This document shows positions 51,954 through 60,843 of a stretch of 64,000 bases of DNA, piece by piece. The position numbers and the translations under genes are program-made. This DNA comes from Curvivirga sp965219885 (lineage in GTDB: Bacteria; Pseudomonadota; Alphaproteobacteria; UBA8366; Aestuariispiraceae). Below the pieces are notes generated by a model that was not told where the DNA came from, did no database searches, and saw only the letters and a list, made by a program, of their open reading frames with translations. The stretch lies in assembly GCF_965219885.1 (NCBI RefSeq), contig NZ_CBDCOT010000009.1, positions 186,001 through 250,000 of the forward strand. Reading direction: 5' to 3'. Numbering within the stretch: position 1 is the first letter of the stretch; every line of letters starts with the position of its first letter.

Positions 51954-53180
51954 CTATTGATCTAAATATCTTATGATTTCTTTTGCTGCATAAACACCGC
52001 TGGAAAAGCAAGCTTGTAGTAAGTAACCACCAGTTGGCGCCTCCCAATCTAACATTTCTCCAGCCACAAAATATCCGGGGCAAGCTTTTAACATTAAACT
52101 CTTATCGACTGATGATTGCTTAATGCCTCCTGCTGTGGAAATCGCTTTATCCATCGATGCAAGCCCGGTTAATTTCACAGGACAGTTTTTGATGATCTCG
52201 GCCAACTTGGGCATTTCGGATAGCTCAGCGGAATCCGTAAATTCCCGTAATAAGGCGACCGCCTGAGATGTTAGCTTTAACTGAGACTTCAAATATGATG
52301 ATAAAGATTTTCGTCCTGGACCCGACTTTAACTTATTTAACAAATGTGTTTCATTCATAGATGGCTTCAGATCAATTTTAAGGATCATCTCACCATCACG
52401 CTTAACTTGATCACGCAATGAAGCACTTAACGCATAAATGGCATTTCCTTCAATCCCGTATCGGGTCAACATCGCCTCACCCGGCTTACGTTTACCATCA
52501 ATCTTCAAGGCTATGTTTTTAAGAGGTTGTCCCTGAAAACTGTTTTTAAAGAAATCTGACCAAGGTACGTTAAATCCCACATTGGATGCCTGTAGTGGTG
52601 TTACGTCTACGCCTTGCTCTTGAAAGATTGGTATCCACTTCGCATCTGCACCCATATGAGCATAACTGCCACCACCTAAGGCAAATAAGACTGCATCTGG
52701 ACGGATTTCGTAGTGATCCCCTTCCTTCTCCTGCATCGTAACGCCGTCAGTGGTGAACCCTACCCATCGCTGGTTTGTTTTTAATTCGACACCTAGTTGC
52801 CCCAGGCGCTGAAGCCATGCGCGCAATATACCTTTCGCACGGAAATCTTCCGGGAAAACACGCCCACTTGTTCCAATAAAGGTCTCAACACCTAAATCCT
52901 GCGACCACGCGCGCAAATCTTCTGGCGAAAATCCTGCGATCCAATCTTTCACCCAGCTTTCACCTTCTGCATAACGGGATAAGAAAGACAAGATATCTTC
53001 GCTATGAGTTAAATTTAACCCGCCTCTTCCTGCTAAAAGGAATTTACGAGCAACTGACGGTTTGGCTTCATAAACCACAACTTTAACACCTGCTTCAGCT
53101 AGCTTTTGAGCTGCAATTAAACCAGCAGGCCCTGCGCCGATAATGGCAACATTATGAGTTAAAGAAGCAGATGCAGTCAT
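51954..53180 (-). CDS. NAD(P)/FAD-dependent oxidoreductase, HI0933/YhiN-type flavoprotein
   Basis: A 408-residue flavoprotein from ATG 53180 (GGTGAG just upstream; GTG at 53189 is an alternative). The FAD motif IIGAGPAGLIAAQKLAEAG lies at the start, followed by FLLAGRGGLNLTHSED, a GGGSYAHMGADA segment and a C-terminal TAGGIKQSSVDKSLMLK with VAGEMLDWEAPTGGYLLQACFSSG. The alphaproteobacterial branch is the TIGR03862 type. Its reaction is not known. Confidence 0.9.
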   Translation of the reverse strand: MTASASLTHNVAIIGAGPAGLIAAQKLAEAGVKVVVYEAKPSVARKFLLAGRGGLNLTHSEDILSFLSRYAEGESWVKDWIAGFSPEDLRAWSQDLGVETFIGTSGRVFPEDFRAKGILRAWLQRLGQLGVELKTNQRWVGFTTDGVTMQEKEGDHYEIRPDAVLFALGGGSYAHMGADAKWIPIFQEQGVDVTPLQASNVGFNVPWSDFFKNSFQGQPLKNIALKIDGKRKPGEAMLTRYGIEGNAIYALSASLRDQVKRDGEMILKIDLKPSMNETHLLNKLKSGPGRKSLSSYLKSQLKLTSQAVALLREFTDSAELSEMPKLAEIIKNCPVKLTGLASMDKAISTAGGIKQSSVDKSLMLKACPGYFVAGEMLDWEAPTGGYLLQACFSSGVYAAKEIIRYLDQ

Positions 53181-53318
53181 AAAGCTCACCGATGGAAGTT
53201 ACTTGAACAAGATAAATAGATAAATTTTGATCTTTCATCACATAACAAACTAGGCCTTATCAAGCCAATTTTTGAGAATTGATCAAACTCAAGAAAGATA
53301 TGAACAGGGGAAGTCACT

Positions 53319-54077
53319 ATGAATAAAACACTTAACACCGATAAAATTTCTGCGGAAGAATGCCAAACACGCGTTGAACTTGCCGCATGTTATCGCTTAA
53401 TCGCTCATTACAGTATGGACGAACTTATCTGGAACCATATCTCCGCCAAGATACCCGGAACCGAAGAATTCCTCATCAACCCTATGGGGTATATGTATCA
53501 TGAAATCACAGCCTCCAATCTGGTTAAAGTGGATATTGAAGGAAACACGGTGGGTGGATTAGAGGATTCTCCAACCAATTTCACAGGCTTTGTTATTCAT
53601 AGTGGAATTCATAAAGCGCGTCATGATCTGCAATGTGTTTTACACACACATTCCGAGGGCGGTTTGGCTGTCTCTTCACTAGAAGAAGGTTTCGTTCCGA
53701 CTACACAAGACGGCTTTATGTTCCATGGTCGTATGAAGTATCATGATTATGAAGGTTTATCTGTTGATCTGGACGAACAACAACGTTTAGCTGCTGATCT
53801 TGGCGAAGATGGTATGGAAATGATTTTACGAAATCATGGCCTACTCACTTGTGGTCAAAGTATCGGTGAGGCCTTTGTTCGGATGTATTATCTGGAACGC
53901 GCATGTAGGGTTCAGATGATGTTGATGGCCTCTGGTAAACCTGTTCGCGACGTGCCTGAGGAAATTAAAGAAAAGGCGTATCAGCAAAGTTGGAACTGCT
54001 TTAATAAAAACGCGCCCGAATGGCCCGCTTTGATGCGTCTGGTTGAAAGCCGTTACGCAGACTTCAACGATTTATAA
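53319..54077 (+). CDS. Class II aldolase/adducin family protein
   Basis: A 252-residue class II aldolase-fold protein. The zinc-ligand region is HTHSEGGLAVSS, with the third ligand in NHGLLTCG near the C-terminal half; the catalytic acid position holds Glu in GSEF-like ISAKIPGTEEFLINPMG. Family members cleave fuculose-1-phosphate or ribulose-5-phosphate type sugars; the 250-residue subgroup here is often annotated generically, and substrate cannot be read. A hairpin terminator follows. Confidence 0.9.
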   Translation: MNKTLNTDKISAEECQTRVELAACYRLIAHYSMDELIWNHISAKIPGTEEFLINPMGYMYHEITASNLVKVDIEGNTVGGLEDSPTNFTGFVIHSGIHKARHDLQCVLHTHSEGGLAVSSLEEGFVPTTQDGFMFHGRMKYHDYEGLSVDLDEQQRLAADLGEDGMEMILRNHGLLTCGQSIGEAFVRMYYLERACRVQMMLMASGKPVRDVPEEIKEKAYQQSWNCFNKNAPEWPALMRLVESRYADFNDL

Positions 54078-54088
54078 ATTATAAGGAC

Positions 54089-54120
54089 AGGATTCTTGCA
54101 TTGCATGGGAATCCTTTTCT
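54089..54120 (+). terminator. Rho-independent terminator after the aldolase gene
   Basis: A 7-bp stem AGGATTC/GAATCCT with a 13-nt loop and TTTCTTT follows, 11 bp after the stop. Confidence 0.65.
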
Positions 54121-54156
54121 TTACGAGTTCAAATTTTATTGGACAGATGAATAGGT

Positions 54157-54183
54157 TATACTGCATATCTATCTATAGATAGA
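54157..54183 (+). promoter_or_regulatory. Promoter -10 and palindromic operator upstream of tetR
   Basis: TATACT (54157-54162) is a near-consensus -10. Just past it lies a perfect 16-bp palindrome TCTATCTATAGATAGA (54168-54183). The palindrome shares its TATCTATCTA half with the operators before the downstream SDR gene, so autoregulation by the encoded TetR is likely. Confidence 0.6.
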
Positions 54184-54199
54184 ACATCATAGGTAACCA

Positions 54200-54769
54200 A
54201 TGTCTCTTAATAAAACAGCTCTTGAAATTTTAGATATCGCGGAAAATCTAACTCAGACAGTTGGATTTAATGCGTTTAGCTATAAAGATATTCAGCGTGA
54301 AGTTGGTGTTAAAACATCAAGCATTCATTACTATTTTCCTACCAAACAGGATTTAGCAACCGCCATTGCCAAAAGATACACGGATCGCTTTTTATCCGAG
54401 TTGGATAGCATAAACGCAAAATGTAAAAGTGGGTTGGAAAAACTTGAAGGAATCAGCAAAATCTTCATAGATGTATCCAACGCAAATAAGCTTTGCCTAT
54501 GCGGCATGCTTTCTTCAGAAATTCTATCGCTTCCGGAAGAAGGGACTGCAGAATTAAGACGTTTTTATGCTAAAACCGAAGCATGGATTTCTATAGCGAT
54601 TAGTCAAGGAATTGAAGAAGGAGATTTAAAGCAGGTTCCATCTATCTCTGATTCAGCCATAGCGTTTCTTGCAAGTTTAGAAGGTGCTATTTTAATAGCG
54701 CGTACCCGCAACAATAAAGATTACATCCAAGTTGCTACTAATCAGGCAGTCAATTTACTAAGAAAATAA
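54200..54769 (+). CDS. TetR/AcrR-family transcriptional regulator
   Basis: A 189-residue TetR protein. The DNA-binding domain spans about 5-50: ALEILDIAENLTQTVGFNAFSYKDI, then IQREVGVKTSSIHYYFPTKQDLATAIAKRY. The C-terminal domain has LCLCGMLSSEILSLPEEG, the GMLSAE-type motif of the AcrR-C subfamily (TetR_C_11-like), common in regulators of electrophile response. It is followed by the SDR gene 126 bp downstream, which carries two operators resembling its own. Confidence 0.92.
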   Translation: MSLNKTALEILDIAENLTQTVGFNAFSYKDIQREVGVKTSSIHYYFPTKQDLATAIAKRYTDRFLSELDSINAKCKSGLEKLEGISKIFIDVSNANKLCLCGMLSSEILSLPEEGTAELRRFYAKTEAWISIAISQGIEEGDLKQVPSISDSAIAFLASLEGAILIARTRNNKDYIQVATNQAVNLLRK

Positions 54770-54807
54770 ATTGCCTAATTTATCAATGTTCAATTCGTAT
54801 TATTCGA

Positions 54808-54872
54808 TTTATCTACCTATCAGTAGATAAATTTCTTGATTTTATATTTTTATCTATCTATTAGTAGATAAA
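54808..54872 (+). promoter_or_regulatory. Two near-identical 24-bp operators flanking the SDR promoter
   Basis: Site 1 (54808-54831) is TTTATCTAC-N6-GTAGATAAA, a perfect inverted repeat; site 2 (54849-54872) differs from it at two positions only. Their starts are 41 bp apart, close to four helical turns. TTGATT (54836-54841), 17 bp and TATTAG (54859-54864) form a promoter, with the -10 inside site 2. Binding by the adjacent TetR protein would repress the SDR gene. Confidence 0.75.
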
Positions 54873-54895
54873 TTAAATTTGAAAGGAGATAGAAA

Positions 54896-55654
54896 ATGAC
54901 ATCAGAAACAGCATTAATTATCGGTGGGTCAAAAGGAATGGGTTTAGACACCGCTAAAAGATTAGCTAATCGGGGTGTAAATCTGATATTGGTGGCACGT
55001 GATAAAGACAGCCTATCTGAGGCCAAAGCAAAAATTGGTGATCAAGTAGAAATAGAACTTATGCCTCTTGATCTATATAATCGTGAAGCTGTATCAGCAT
55101 TTGCGGAAACAATTAAAAAGCATCAAAGCCATATCAAACATCTTGTGAATGCAGCAGGCTATTTTAATCCTGTTCCATTTCTCGATCATAGTCTTGAAGA
55201 TTACAAAGCTTATATGGATATCAACGAAGCAATATTCTTTATTTCGCAAGCAGTCGCAAAAAACATGAAAAGTAATAATGGAGGTTCAATTGTCCATATC
55301 GGATCTATGTGGGCAAAACAAGCGATCAAAGCGACTCCCTCATCCGCCTATTCTATGGCAAAAGCAGGTTTACACGCTCTCACCCAACATATGGCAATGG
55401 AACTAGCTGATGAGAATATCCGTGTAAATGCCGTTTCTCCGGCCGTTGTTCAAACAACGATCTATAAGTCGTTCATTGAAGAAGACGAAATTCCCGAAAC
55501 CCTTGCCAGTTTTAATAATTTTCATCCTATTGGTCGGATTGGACAGCCAAAGGATGTAGGTTCAGTTATCGACTTCTTATTATCTGACGAAGCAAATTGG
55601 GTGACGGGTGCGATTTGGGATGTTGATGGTGGCGTAATTGCAGGCAGAAACTAA
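54896..55654 (+). CDS. SDR-family oxidoreductase, TetR-regulated
   Basis: A 252-residue classical SDR with the cofactor motif GGSKGMGLDTAKRL (a variant of TGxxxGxG; first glycine is offset), NAAG in place of NNAG, Ser in HIGSMWA and YSMAKAGL as Tyr-Lys pair. Arg after strand 2 (LVARDKDSL) favours NADP. GAAAGGAG precedes the ATG. The promoter carries two TetR-type operators, so the gene is likely induced by the same ligand. Substrate unknown. Confidence 0.9.
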   Translation: MTSETALIIGGSKGMGLDTAKRLANRGVNLILVARDKDSLSEAKAKIGDQVEIELMPLDLYNREAVSAFAETIKKHQSHIKHLVNAAGYFNPVPFLDHSLEDYKAYMDINEAIFFISQAVAKNMKSNNGGSIVHIGSMWAKQAIKATPSSAYSMAKAGLHALTQHMAMELADENIRVNAVSPAVVQTTIYKSFIEEDEIPETLASFNNFHPIGRIGQPKDVGSVIDFLLSDEANWVTGAIWDVDGGVIAGRN

Positions 55655-55663
55655 TCTCAACAA

Positions 55664-55690
55664 GAGGGAGGCATCTTTGCCTCCCTTTTC
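55664..55690 (+). terminator. Rho-independent terminator after the SDR gene
   Basis: A perfect 7-bp GGGAGGC/GCCTCCC stem with a 6-nt loop and TTTTC, 9 bp after the stop, next to the convergent GST gene stop. Confidence 0.9.
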
Positions 55691-55693
55691 ATT

Positions 55694-56353
55694 TTAAATT
55701 TCATTACTTTCCATTTTCCAGCTTTCCTCCTTAGCCATAGCAGCCCATCCCTGCATCTCCGGTATAGCCATCATAACCTTCATATATTGCAGTGTTTCTG
55801 GTTGTAAGTCTTTCTTGGAGATATAGCTGTTAAACCTCCATACAACGGGTGCAAAAAACGCATCTGCAATAGAACGTTCCCCAAATAAAAACGGGCCCGC
55901 TTGGGCATATGTATCACGTGTATTTTTCCAGAGTGCTTCCATCAACTTCACATCCCCCCAGGCTGCTTCAGAGAGCACTATGGGTTTATTACGCCGACGC
56001 ACATTCATCGGCATTTCATTTCGAAGATTAAAGAATCCTGCGACCATTTCTGTACAGATTGATCGTGCCTTAGCCCGCTTAACTGGGTCGGAAGGCCATA
56101 GGCCTTTGTTAGGATAAAGCTCCGCAATATATTCTGCGATCGCCAAGGATTCAGAAAGAATCATATCATCCGTCTTTAAATAGGGAACCTTTCTATTGGG
56201 ACTTTCACTTCTAATTCTTGCTGTTCCTTCTTCGGTCAATAAAGGCACTGTCTCGCAAGCGAAATCAACATTGGCGAATTTCATCACCAACCATGGACGT
56301 AAAGACCAGGATGAATAATTCTTGTTTCCGATCACAAGCAATAACTGCTTCAT
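55694..56353 (-). CDS. Glutathione S-transferase family protein
   Basis: A 219-residue GST. The N-terminal thioredoxin-like domain contains IGNKNYSSWSLRPWLVMKFANV (SSWSLRP, a serine-type catalytic pattern in this subgroup), VPYLKTDDMILSESLAIAEYIAELYP with cis-Pro and the Glu-Ser pair that binds glutathione; the helical domain has RSICTEMVAGFFNLRNEMPMN and SIADAFFAPVVWRFNSY. The family is used for detoxification; substrate unknown. It is monocistronic. Confidence 0.93.
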   Translation of the reverse strand: MKQLLLVIGNKNYSSWSLRPWLVMKFANVDFACETVPLLTEEGTARIRSESPNRKVPYLKTDDMILSESLAIAEYIAELYPNKGLWPSDPVKRAKARSICTEMVAGFFNLRNEMPMNVRRRNKPIVLSEAAWGDVKLMEALWKNTRDTYAQAGPFLFGERSIADAFFAPVVWRFNSYISKKDLQPETLQYMKVMMAIPEMQGWAAMAKEESWKMESNEI

Positions 56354-56460
56354 TTTTCAGTTCCTTTATTTGAAATAGAGGCTTGCACCATCAAGGTAGC
56401 CGTTTACAATTGACGACCATATAAGACCAAAGATTCACAGATCAATAAAGGCTGCTTTCC

Positions 56461-57840
56461 ATGAATGTTTTCGTATCAGAAAAAAATGACGAAACCATAA
56501 CCCTTCTGCCGGTTACGAAGGATGTTTTATCCGGCTGGTTAGATGACGAAGGAAAAGATCATAAAAACTGGGTAGAGGCCAATCAGTATAAAGCCGCATC
56601 TGGCAGTATTTTGATGATTCCATCTGATGATAAGTCTATCAAAATACTTGTTGGCATTGATGAAGATGAACCTCATTGGTCTTGGGGTGGTATTGTATCC
56701 AAATTACCTGCAGGTCGCTATCAACTACCCGACGATATGGAAGATGATGAGATTGAAGCAGCTATGCTGGGATGGGCTTTGGGGCTATATAATTTTGATG
56801 CCTACAAGTCTAAGAAAAATGAAAAACTTGTGGAATTGGTTATTCCTTCTGATTTTGAAGGAAGTGAAATTATCAACATTGCTAAAGGCATTTATTTAAC
56901 CCGCGATTTAATCAATACGCCTGCCCAAGATATGGGTCCTGCTCAACTTGCTAAAGAAGCACAGAAATTAGCCAAGGATTATAAAGCGAAGTTTAGCGCC
57001 ATTGTTGGCGATGACTTACTTAGCGAGAATTATCCAATGATTCATGCAGTAGGGCGTGCTGCTGCGGAGGGACGGGAACCTCGTTTGATCAAACTTACAT
57101 GGGGTAAAAAATCTGATCCGGCAATCGCGCTTGTTGGTAAGGGTGTTTGTTTCGATACGGGCGGCCTAGACCTTAAGGGGTCGCAATATATGCTCACCAT
57201 GAAAAAAGACATGGGAGGCGCAGCCAATATTCTGGGCCTTGCCAGTATGATCATGTCAAATGAATTGAATGTTCATCTAACTGTATTAATTCCTGCCGTG
57301 GAAAATGCAGTCTCAGGTGACAGTTACCGTCCTATGGACATTCTAACGTCTCGTGATGGAACAACCGTTGAAATTGGCAACACAGATGCAGAAGGACGAT
57401 TGGTCCTTGCCGACGCCATTACAGAAGCCGTGGAAGACAAACCGGAACTTCTTATAGATATGGCAACCTTAACCGGAGCCGCACGTGTCGCACTCGGTAC
57501 TGATATGCCTGCAGTCTTTTGTAACGATGATGAAATGGTAAATAGCATTCTAAATAAATCTGACACCGATTCGGACCCGCTATGGCGCATGCCACTTCAT
57601 GCCCCCTATAGAAAGATGCTCGACAATGATAATGCTGATATTTCAAATATTTCCGCAGGTGGATATGGCGGTGCGATTACGGCCGCATTATTCCTTGAAC
57701 ATTTCGTAGGTACTGAGACACCATGGGCACATATTGATCTTATGGCCTATAATTTATCTACAAAGAATGGTCGCCCTAAAGGCGGTGAAGCACAGGGAAT
57801 CCGTGCTCTATATGCATATTTGGCTGAAAAGTATAAATAA
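56461..57840 (+). CDS. M17-family leucyl aminopeptidase
   Basis: A 459-residue M17 metallopeptidase (shorter N-terminal domain than PepA). The metal-binding region is GKGVCFDTGGLDLKGSQYMLTMKKDMGG, followed by the PAVENAVSG loop and the family signature NTDAEGRLVLADAI. It removes N-terminal residues from peptides in the cytoplasm. The N-terminal about 150 residues lack clear DNA-binding features of PepA. It is upstream of a MarR gene, 72 bp apart. Confidence 0.95.
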   Translation: MNVFVSEKNDETITLLPVTKDVLSGWLDDEGKDHKNWVEANQYKAASGSILMIPSDDKSIKILVGIDEDEPHWSWGGIVSKLPAGRYQLPDDMEDDEIEAAMLGWALGLYNFDAYKSKKNEKLVELVIPSDFEGSEIINIAKGIYLTRDLINTPAQDMGPAQLAKEAQKLAKDYKAKFSAIVGDDLLSENYPMIHAVGRAAAEGREPRLIKLTWGKKSDPAIALVGKGVCFDTGGLDLKGSQYMLTMKKDMGGAANILGLASMIMSNELNVHLTVLIPAVENAVSGDSYRPMDILTSRDGTTVEIGNTDAEGRLVLADAITEAVEDKPELLIDMATLTGAARVALGTDMPAVFCNDDEMVNSILNKSDTDSDPLWRMPLHAPYRKMLDNDNADISNISAGGYGGAITAALFLEHFVGTETPWAHIDLMAYNLSTKNGRPKGGEAQGIRALYAYLAEKYK

Positions 57841-57912
57841 TTTTACGTAATCGGACTTGAACAATTTCCGAACCATCGGTAGTTTTCAAGAAACAGTCGT
57901 AACGGAATCGAT

Positions 57913-58263
57913 ATGAGCCTTAACCTCACACAAAATCAGGTCCTGTCCATTTGGCAAGGTGCCATCACTGAATCAGTACGTAAAGATACACCAGATTTGT
58001 CCGCACGCCAGATGGCTGTTTTGACAACTGTTTATCTAACACCTATGCCGCATACCGTTCGCGGCTTGGCAGAAAAATTAAACATTTCCAAACCTGCTAT
58101 TACACGCTCTTTGGATCGTTTATCTGAATTAGGGATGGTCAAACGGAAACCAGATGAGAATGATCGTCGTTCCGTTAATATTCAACGCACCGTTAAAGGC
58201 TCTGTTTATTTGCATGAATTTGCTAATATGATGATGGAAGCCGCGAAAGATGCGGCTGAATAA
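57913..58263 (+). CDS. MarR-family winged-helix regulator
   Basis: A 116-residue protein with a winged helix: LSARQMAVLTTVYLTPMPHTVRGLAEKLNISKPAITRSLDRLSELGMVKRKPDENDRRSV. The RPDxNDRR-like DENDRR wing is exact. It lacks long N- and C-terminal dimerisation helices of classical MarR, so it is a short version. Target unknown; position after the M17 gene suggests but does not prove co-regulation. Confidence 0.88.
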   Translation: MSLNLTQNQVLSIWQGAITESVRKDTPDLSARQMAVLTTVYLTPMPHTVRGLAEKLNISKPAITRSLDRLSELGMVKRKPDENDRRSVNIQRTVKGSVYLHEFANMMMEAAKDAAE

Positions 58264-58287
58264 TCCATCAATTATAAAATTACTCTC

Positions 58288-59151
58288 TTAAGCTTCTGAA
58301 TGGCGACGCCAGATCAACACCATCACTAGTGATGTTGCAAACATGATCAGGCTATAAATCGCTGCTGGAATGATATAGACCCCGCCTGCAAATAACAAAC
58401 TACCAATGGCAATGGCTAAAGTACCATTTTGCAATCCACATTCGATTGAGATCGCCACCCGTTGCTTAAATCCTGACTTAATGAGCTTGGCCAAATAAAA
58501 CGCCAAAAACATCATCACAACATTTAGACATAATGTGATCAGACCTGCATCAGCAAAGTATGACACAACATTGTTGCGCTCTTTTACAATTGCGCCAATC
58601 AATACAAGAATGAAAAAGGCTGTAGAAATTTTCCCTGCGATTGGTTCGAATTTTAATGCAGCTCCTGTTGCTAAACGACGTAACAACATGCCTAATAATA
58701 CTGGAACAGTCACAATTGCAAAAATGCTCAAGGCAATCTTAGTGATAGAAAAATCCTGCATTTGACTAGCACCAAAAATATACTCATATGACATACCAAT
58801 AATCAGGGGTATTGTTAACAAGCCAAGTAGGCTGGTAACTGCTGTCATGGAAACTGACAAAGCCACATCTCCACGCCCCAAAGAGGTAAGGATATTTGAT
58901 GTCGCCCCGCCTGGCGCCGCTGCGATTAACATGACACCCATTGCAAGTTCCGGCGCCAAGTTATCCCCCCATAGGATAACCAAAGCAATACCAACGATTG
59001 GCAAGACGATAACTTGTGATAACATGCCTACAATAAAGTCTTTAGGCTGTGTAAAGACACGTTTGAAATCTTCACCCGTCAAACCAAGCCCTAATGTGAA
59101 CATAATAAATGCCAAGGCTAGTGGCAGGACAACATCCGTGATAATCCCCAT
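58288..59151 (-). CDS. Bile acid:sodium symporter family (BASS) transporter
   Basis: A 287-residue protein with about nine to ten helices of the BASS/ASBT fold. Family marks include MFTLGLGLTGEDFKRVFTQPK, MLIAAAPGGATSNILTSLGRGDVALSVSMTAVTSLLG, which forms the sodium-site crossover region, and SIECGLQNGTLAIAIGSLL, the second crossover. Bacterial members carry pantoate, pyruvate or other organic acids with sodium; the substrate here is not known. Confidence 0.93.
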   Translation of the reverse strand: MGIITDVVLPLALAFIMFTLGLGLTGEDFKRVFTQPKDFIVGMLSQVIVLPIVGIALVILWGDNLAPELAMGVMLIAAAPGGATSNILTSLGRGDVALSVSMTAVTSLLGLLTIPLIIGMSYEYIFGASQMQDFSITKIALSIFAIVTVPVLLGMLLRRLATGAALKFEPIAGKISTAFFILVLIGAIVKERNNVVSYFADAGLITLCLNVVMMFLAFYLAKLIKSGFKQRVAISIECGLQNGTLAIAIGSLLFAGGVYIIPAAIYSLIMFATSLVMVLIWRRHSEA

Positions 59152-59206
59152 ATTTCTTTCCCTATTCCAACATTAATAGTCGTGGTTAGATTACACATCT
59201 TTCCAT

Positions 59207-59992
59207 TTATGCGGAATGAATTTTTTCTAACGCTTGTTTATGCAATTCTTTTGTGGCCGCTGCAATAACTTGCGGTCCTGAAGATAAAGTTAAAGGATTG
59301 CCATCCCAATCACTCATCACACCACCAGCACCTTCAATTACAGGCACAAGTGCCATAAAATCATAGGGCTGTAACTGACTTTCAAATACAAGATCAACTT
59401 GTCCTGCCGCTAATAAACCATAGGAATAACAATCGCCACCAAAACGATTCACGCGAACAGATTGACGTAAATTTTGGAATTTAGCCCGTTCATCATCTGT
59501 GGTCAGCATATCTGATGTGGTGATATACATACGTGCATCTTCAAGTTTAGTACATCCACTTGTCTGAACAGTTTCCCCGTTTAAGGTAGTAACGTGCCCC
59601 TTCGCACCAACCCAACGCTCTCTCGTAATCGGTTGCTCAATAACTCCCAATACAGGAATTTCCGCCATAGATACAGCGATCAAAGTGCCAAATACTGGCA
59701 TGCCGGTAATAAAGGCCGCCGTTCCATCAATTGGATCTAACACCCATACATAATCTGCATCTAGACGTACTTGTCCGTGTTCTTCCCCATAAATTCCATG
59801 GGAAGGAAAAGTTGCCTCAATCACCTTACGCATTTCCAACTCGGCGGTTTGATCTGCAATCGTCACCGGGCTTTCGTCTGCTTTGGCCACAATATCCAAG
59901 GGCTGACGAAAATACTGTCGTGCGATTGGCGCAGCTGTATCTGCTAATTTATTTGCAAGCTGGATGATCTCAAGCGGAATGATTTGCGTCAT
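59207..59992 (-). CDS. hisN: Inositol monophosphatase-family phosphatase, probably histidinol-phosphatase
   Basis: A 261-residue lithium-sensitive phosphatase fold with GEEHG, DPIDGTAAFITGMPVFGTLIAV (metal sites) and LLAAGQVDLVFESQLQPYDFMALVPVIEGAGG, all typical. The ITGMPVFGTLIA variant after the DGT signature matches HisN-type histidinol-phosphatases rather than SuhB/CysQ. No his genes are adjacent, so the histidine assignment is a family inference. The gene starts 55 bp from the bottom of a terminator of the cytochrome c gene. Confidence 0.8.
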   Translation of the reverse strand: MTQIIPLEIIQLANKLADTAAPIARQYFRQPLDIVAKADESPVTIADQTAELEMRKVIEATFPSHGIYGEEHGQVRLDADYVWVLDPIDGTAAFITGMPVFGTLIAVSMAEIPVLGVIEQPITRERWVGAKGHVTTLNGETVQTSGCTKLEDARMYITTSDMLTTDDERAKFQNLRQSVRVNRFGGDCYSYGLLAAGQVDLVFESQLQPYDFMALVPVIEGAGGVMSDWDGNPLTLSSGPQVIAAATKELHKQALEKIHSA

Positions 59993-60033
59993 TAGAAAAT
60001 CCTTAACTATAAGAAGTGATTGAGATTATAGAT

Positions 60034-60068
60034 AAAAAAAAGGCGACGCTAAAAGCGCCGCCTTTTCT
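60034..60068 (-). terminator. Rho-independent terminator after the cytochrome c gene
   Basis: On the minus strand a stem AAAAGGCGGCGCT/AGCGTCGCCTTTT with one G-U wobble, loop TTT(T), then TTTATC; it is the reading direction of the cytochrome c gene, whose stop is 18 bp upstream. Confidence 0.88.
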
Positions 60069-60085
60069 ATACCGATCTCTCGACC

Positions 60086-60640
60086 TTATGGCAATGCTAC
60101 AGGACTATCAGCTTGTTCACGTAAGAAAGCGATAATATCTGCGCGATCCTTAACTTTCTTGAAGCCACCGAAGTTCATCGCTGTGCCTTTCAAGTATTTC
60201 TTAGGTTTTGCCAAGAATGCGTTCAATTCTTCATAAGACCATGTGCTGCCTGTGTCTTTCAATGCGGCCATTGCTTTGGAATATCCGCCAAAACCATCTA
60301 CGCCACCTTGTACACGATCAATAAGGTTCCATAAGTTTGGACCAACCTTATCAGCGCCGCCTTTTTCATATGTGTGACATGCGCCACATTTCTTGAACAG
60401 TTTCAAACCTTTTGCAGTATCAGCAGATGCCAATAACGCAGATACAGGTTCTGGACCAGCAGGTGCTGCTGCCGCTGTTTCTGTTGTCGCAGCACCAGCT
60501 TCAATTGGGTAAGCATTTTCTGCGATTTGATCTGGTTGGTATAGGATACTAGACAACGCGCCGGCAACCATTGCCAACAACATTGCGCCGATAACCGCAG
60601 CCGCTACTTTATTGATCAGCAGAGCGTCTTTCATGTTCAA
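60086..60640 (-). CDS. Membrane-anchored class I cytochrome c
   Basis: A 184-residue protein: an uncleaved N-terminal anchor (VAAAVIGAMLLAMVAGALSS), an Ala/Pro/Glu/Thr linker and a class I heme domain with KCGACH for covalent heme and VGPNLWNLIDR. The methionine heme ligand is in GTAMNFGGFKK. This layout matches CycM/cytochrome cy-type electron carriers that link the bc1 complex to oxidases. It is divergent from kdsB, 203 bp apart; a pairing of such a cytochrome with kdsB is common in alphaproteobacteria. Confidence 0.94.
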   Translation of the reverse strand: MNMKDALLINKVAAAVIGAMLLAMVAGALSSILYQPDQIAENAYPIEAGAATTETAAAAPAGPEPVSALLASADTAKGLKLFKKCGACHTYEKGGADKVGPNLWNLIDRVQGGVDGFGGYSKAMAALKDTGSTWSYEELNAFLAKPKKYLKGTAMNFGGFKKVKDRADIIAFLREQADSPVALP

Positions 60641-60843
60641 GCCCTCTTATTCGATATCGATCCCGCGTATTTTTATTCCCTATATAGTTGGAACCCCTAA
60701 AATACGCATAAAATTCTTAGAACAAACATTGTTGATTGTTCCTTCACCTTTGGGGTATATCCTCTAGTCACGATCAAATCAATGCCCGATAAGCTTATCG
60801 ACGCATTTTTTCCGTTAAAACGCTCTTTTTTTAGGATTTTAAC

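Noticed and set aside
60720..60741. Inverted repeat GAACAA-N10-TTGTTC between cytochrome c and kdsB
   Set aside because: Short arms and AT-rich context; no regulator or promoter alignment supports it enough to list.
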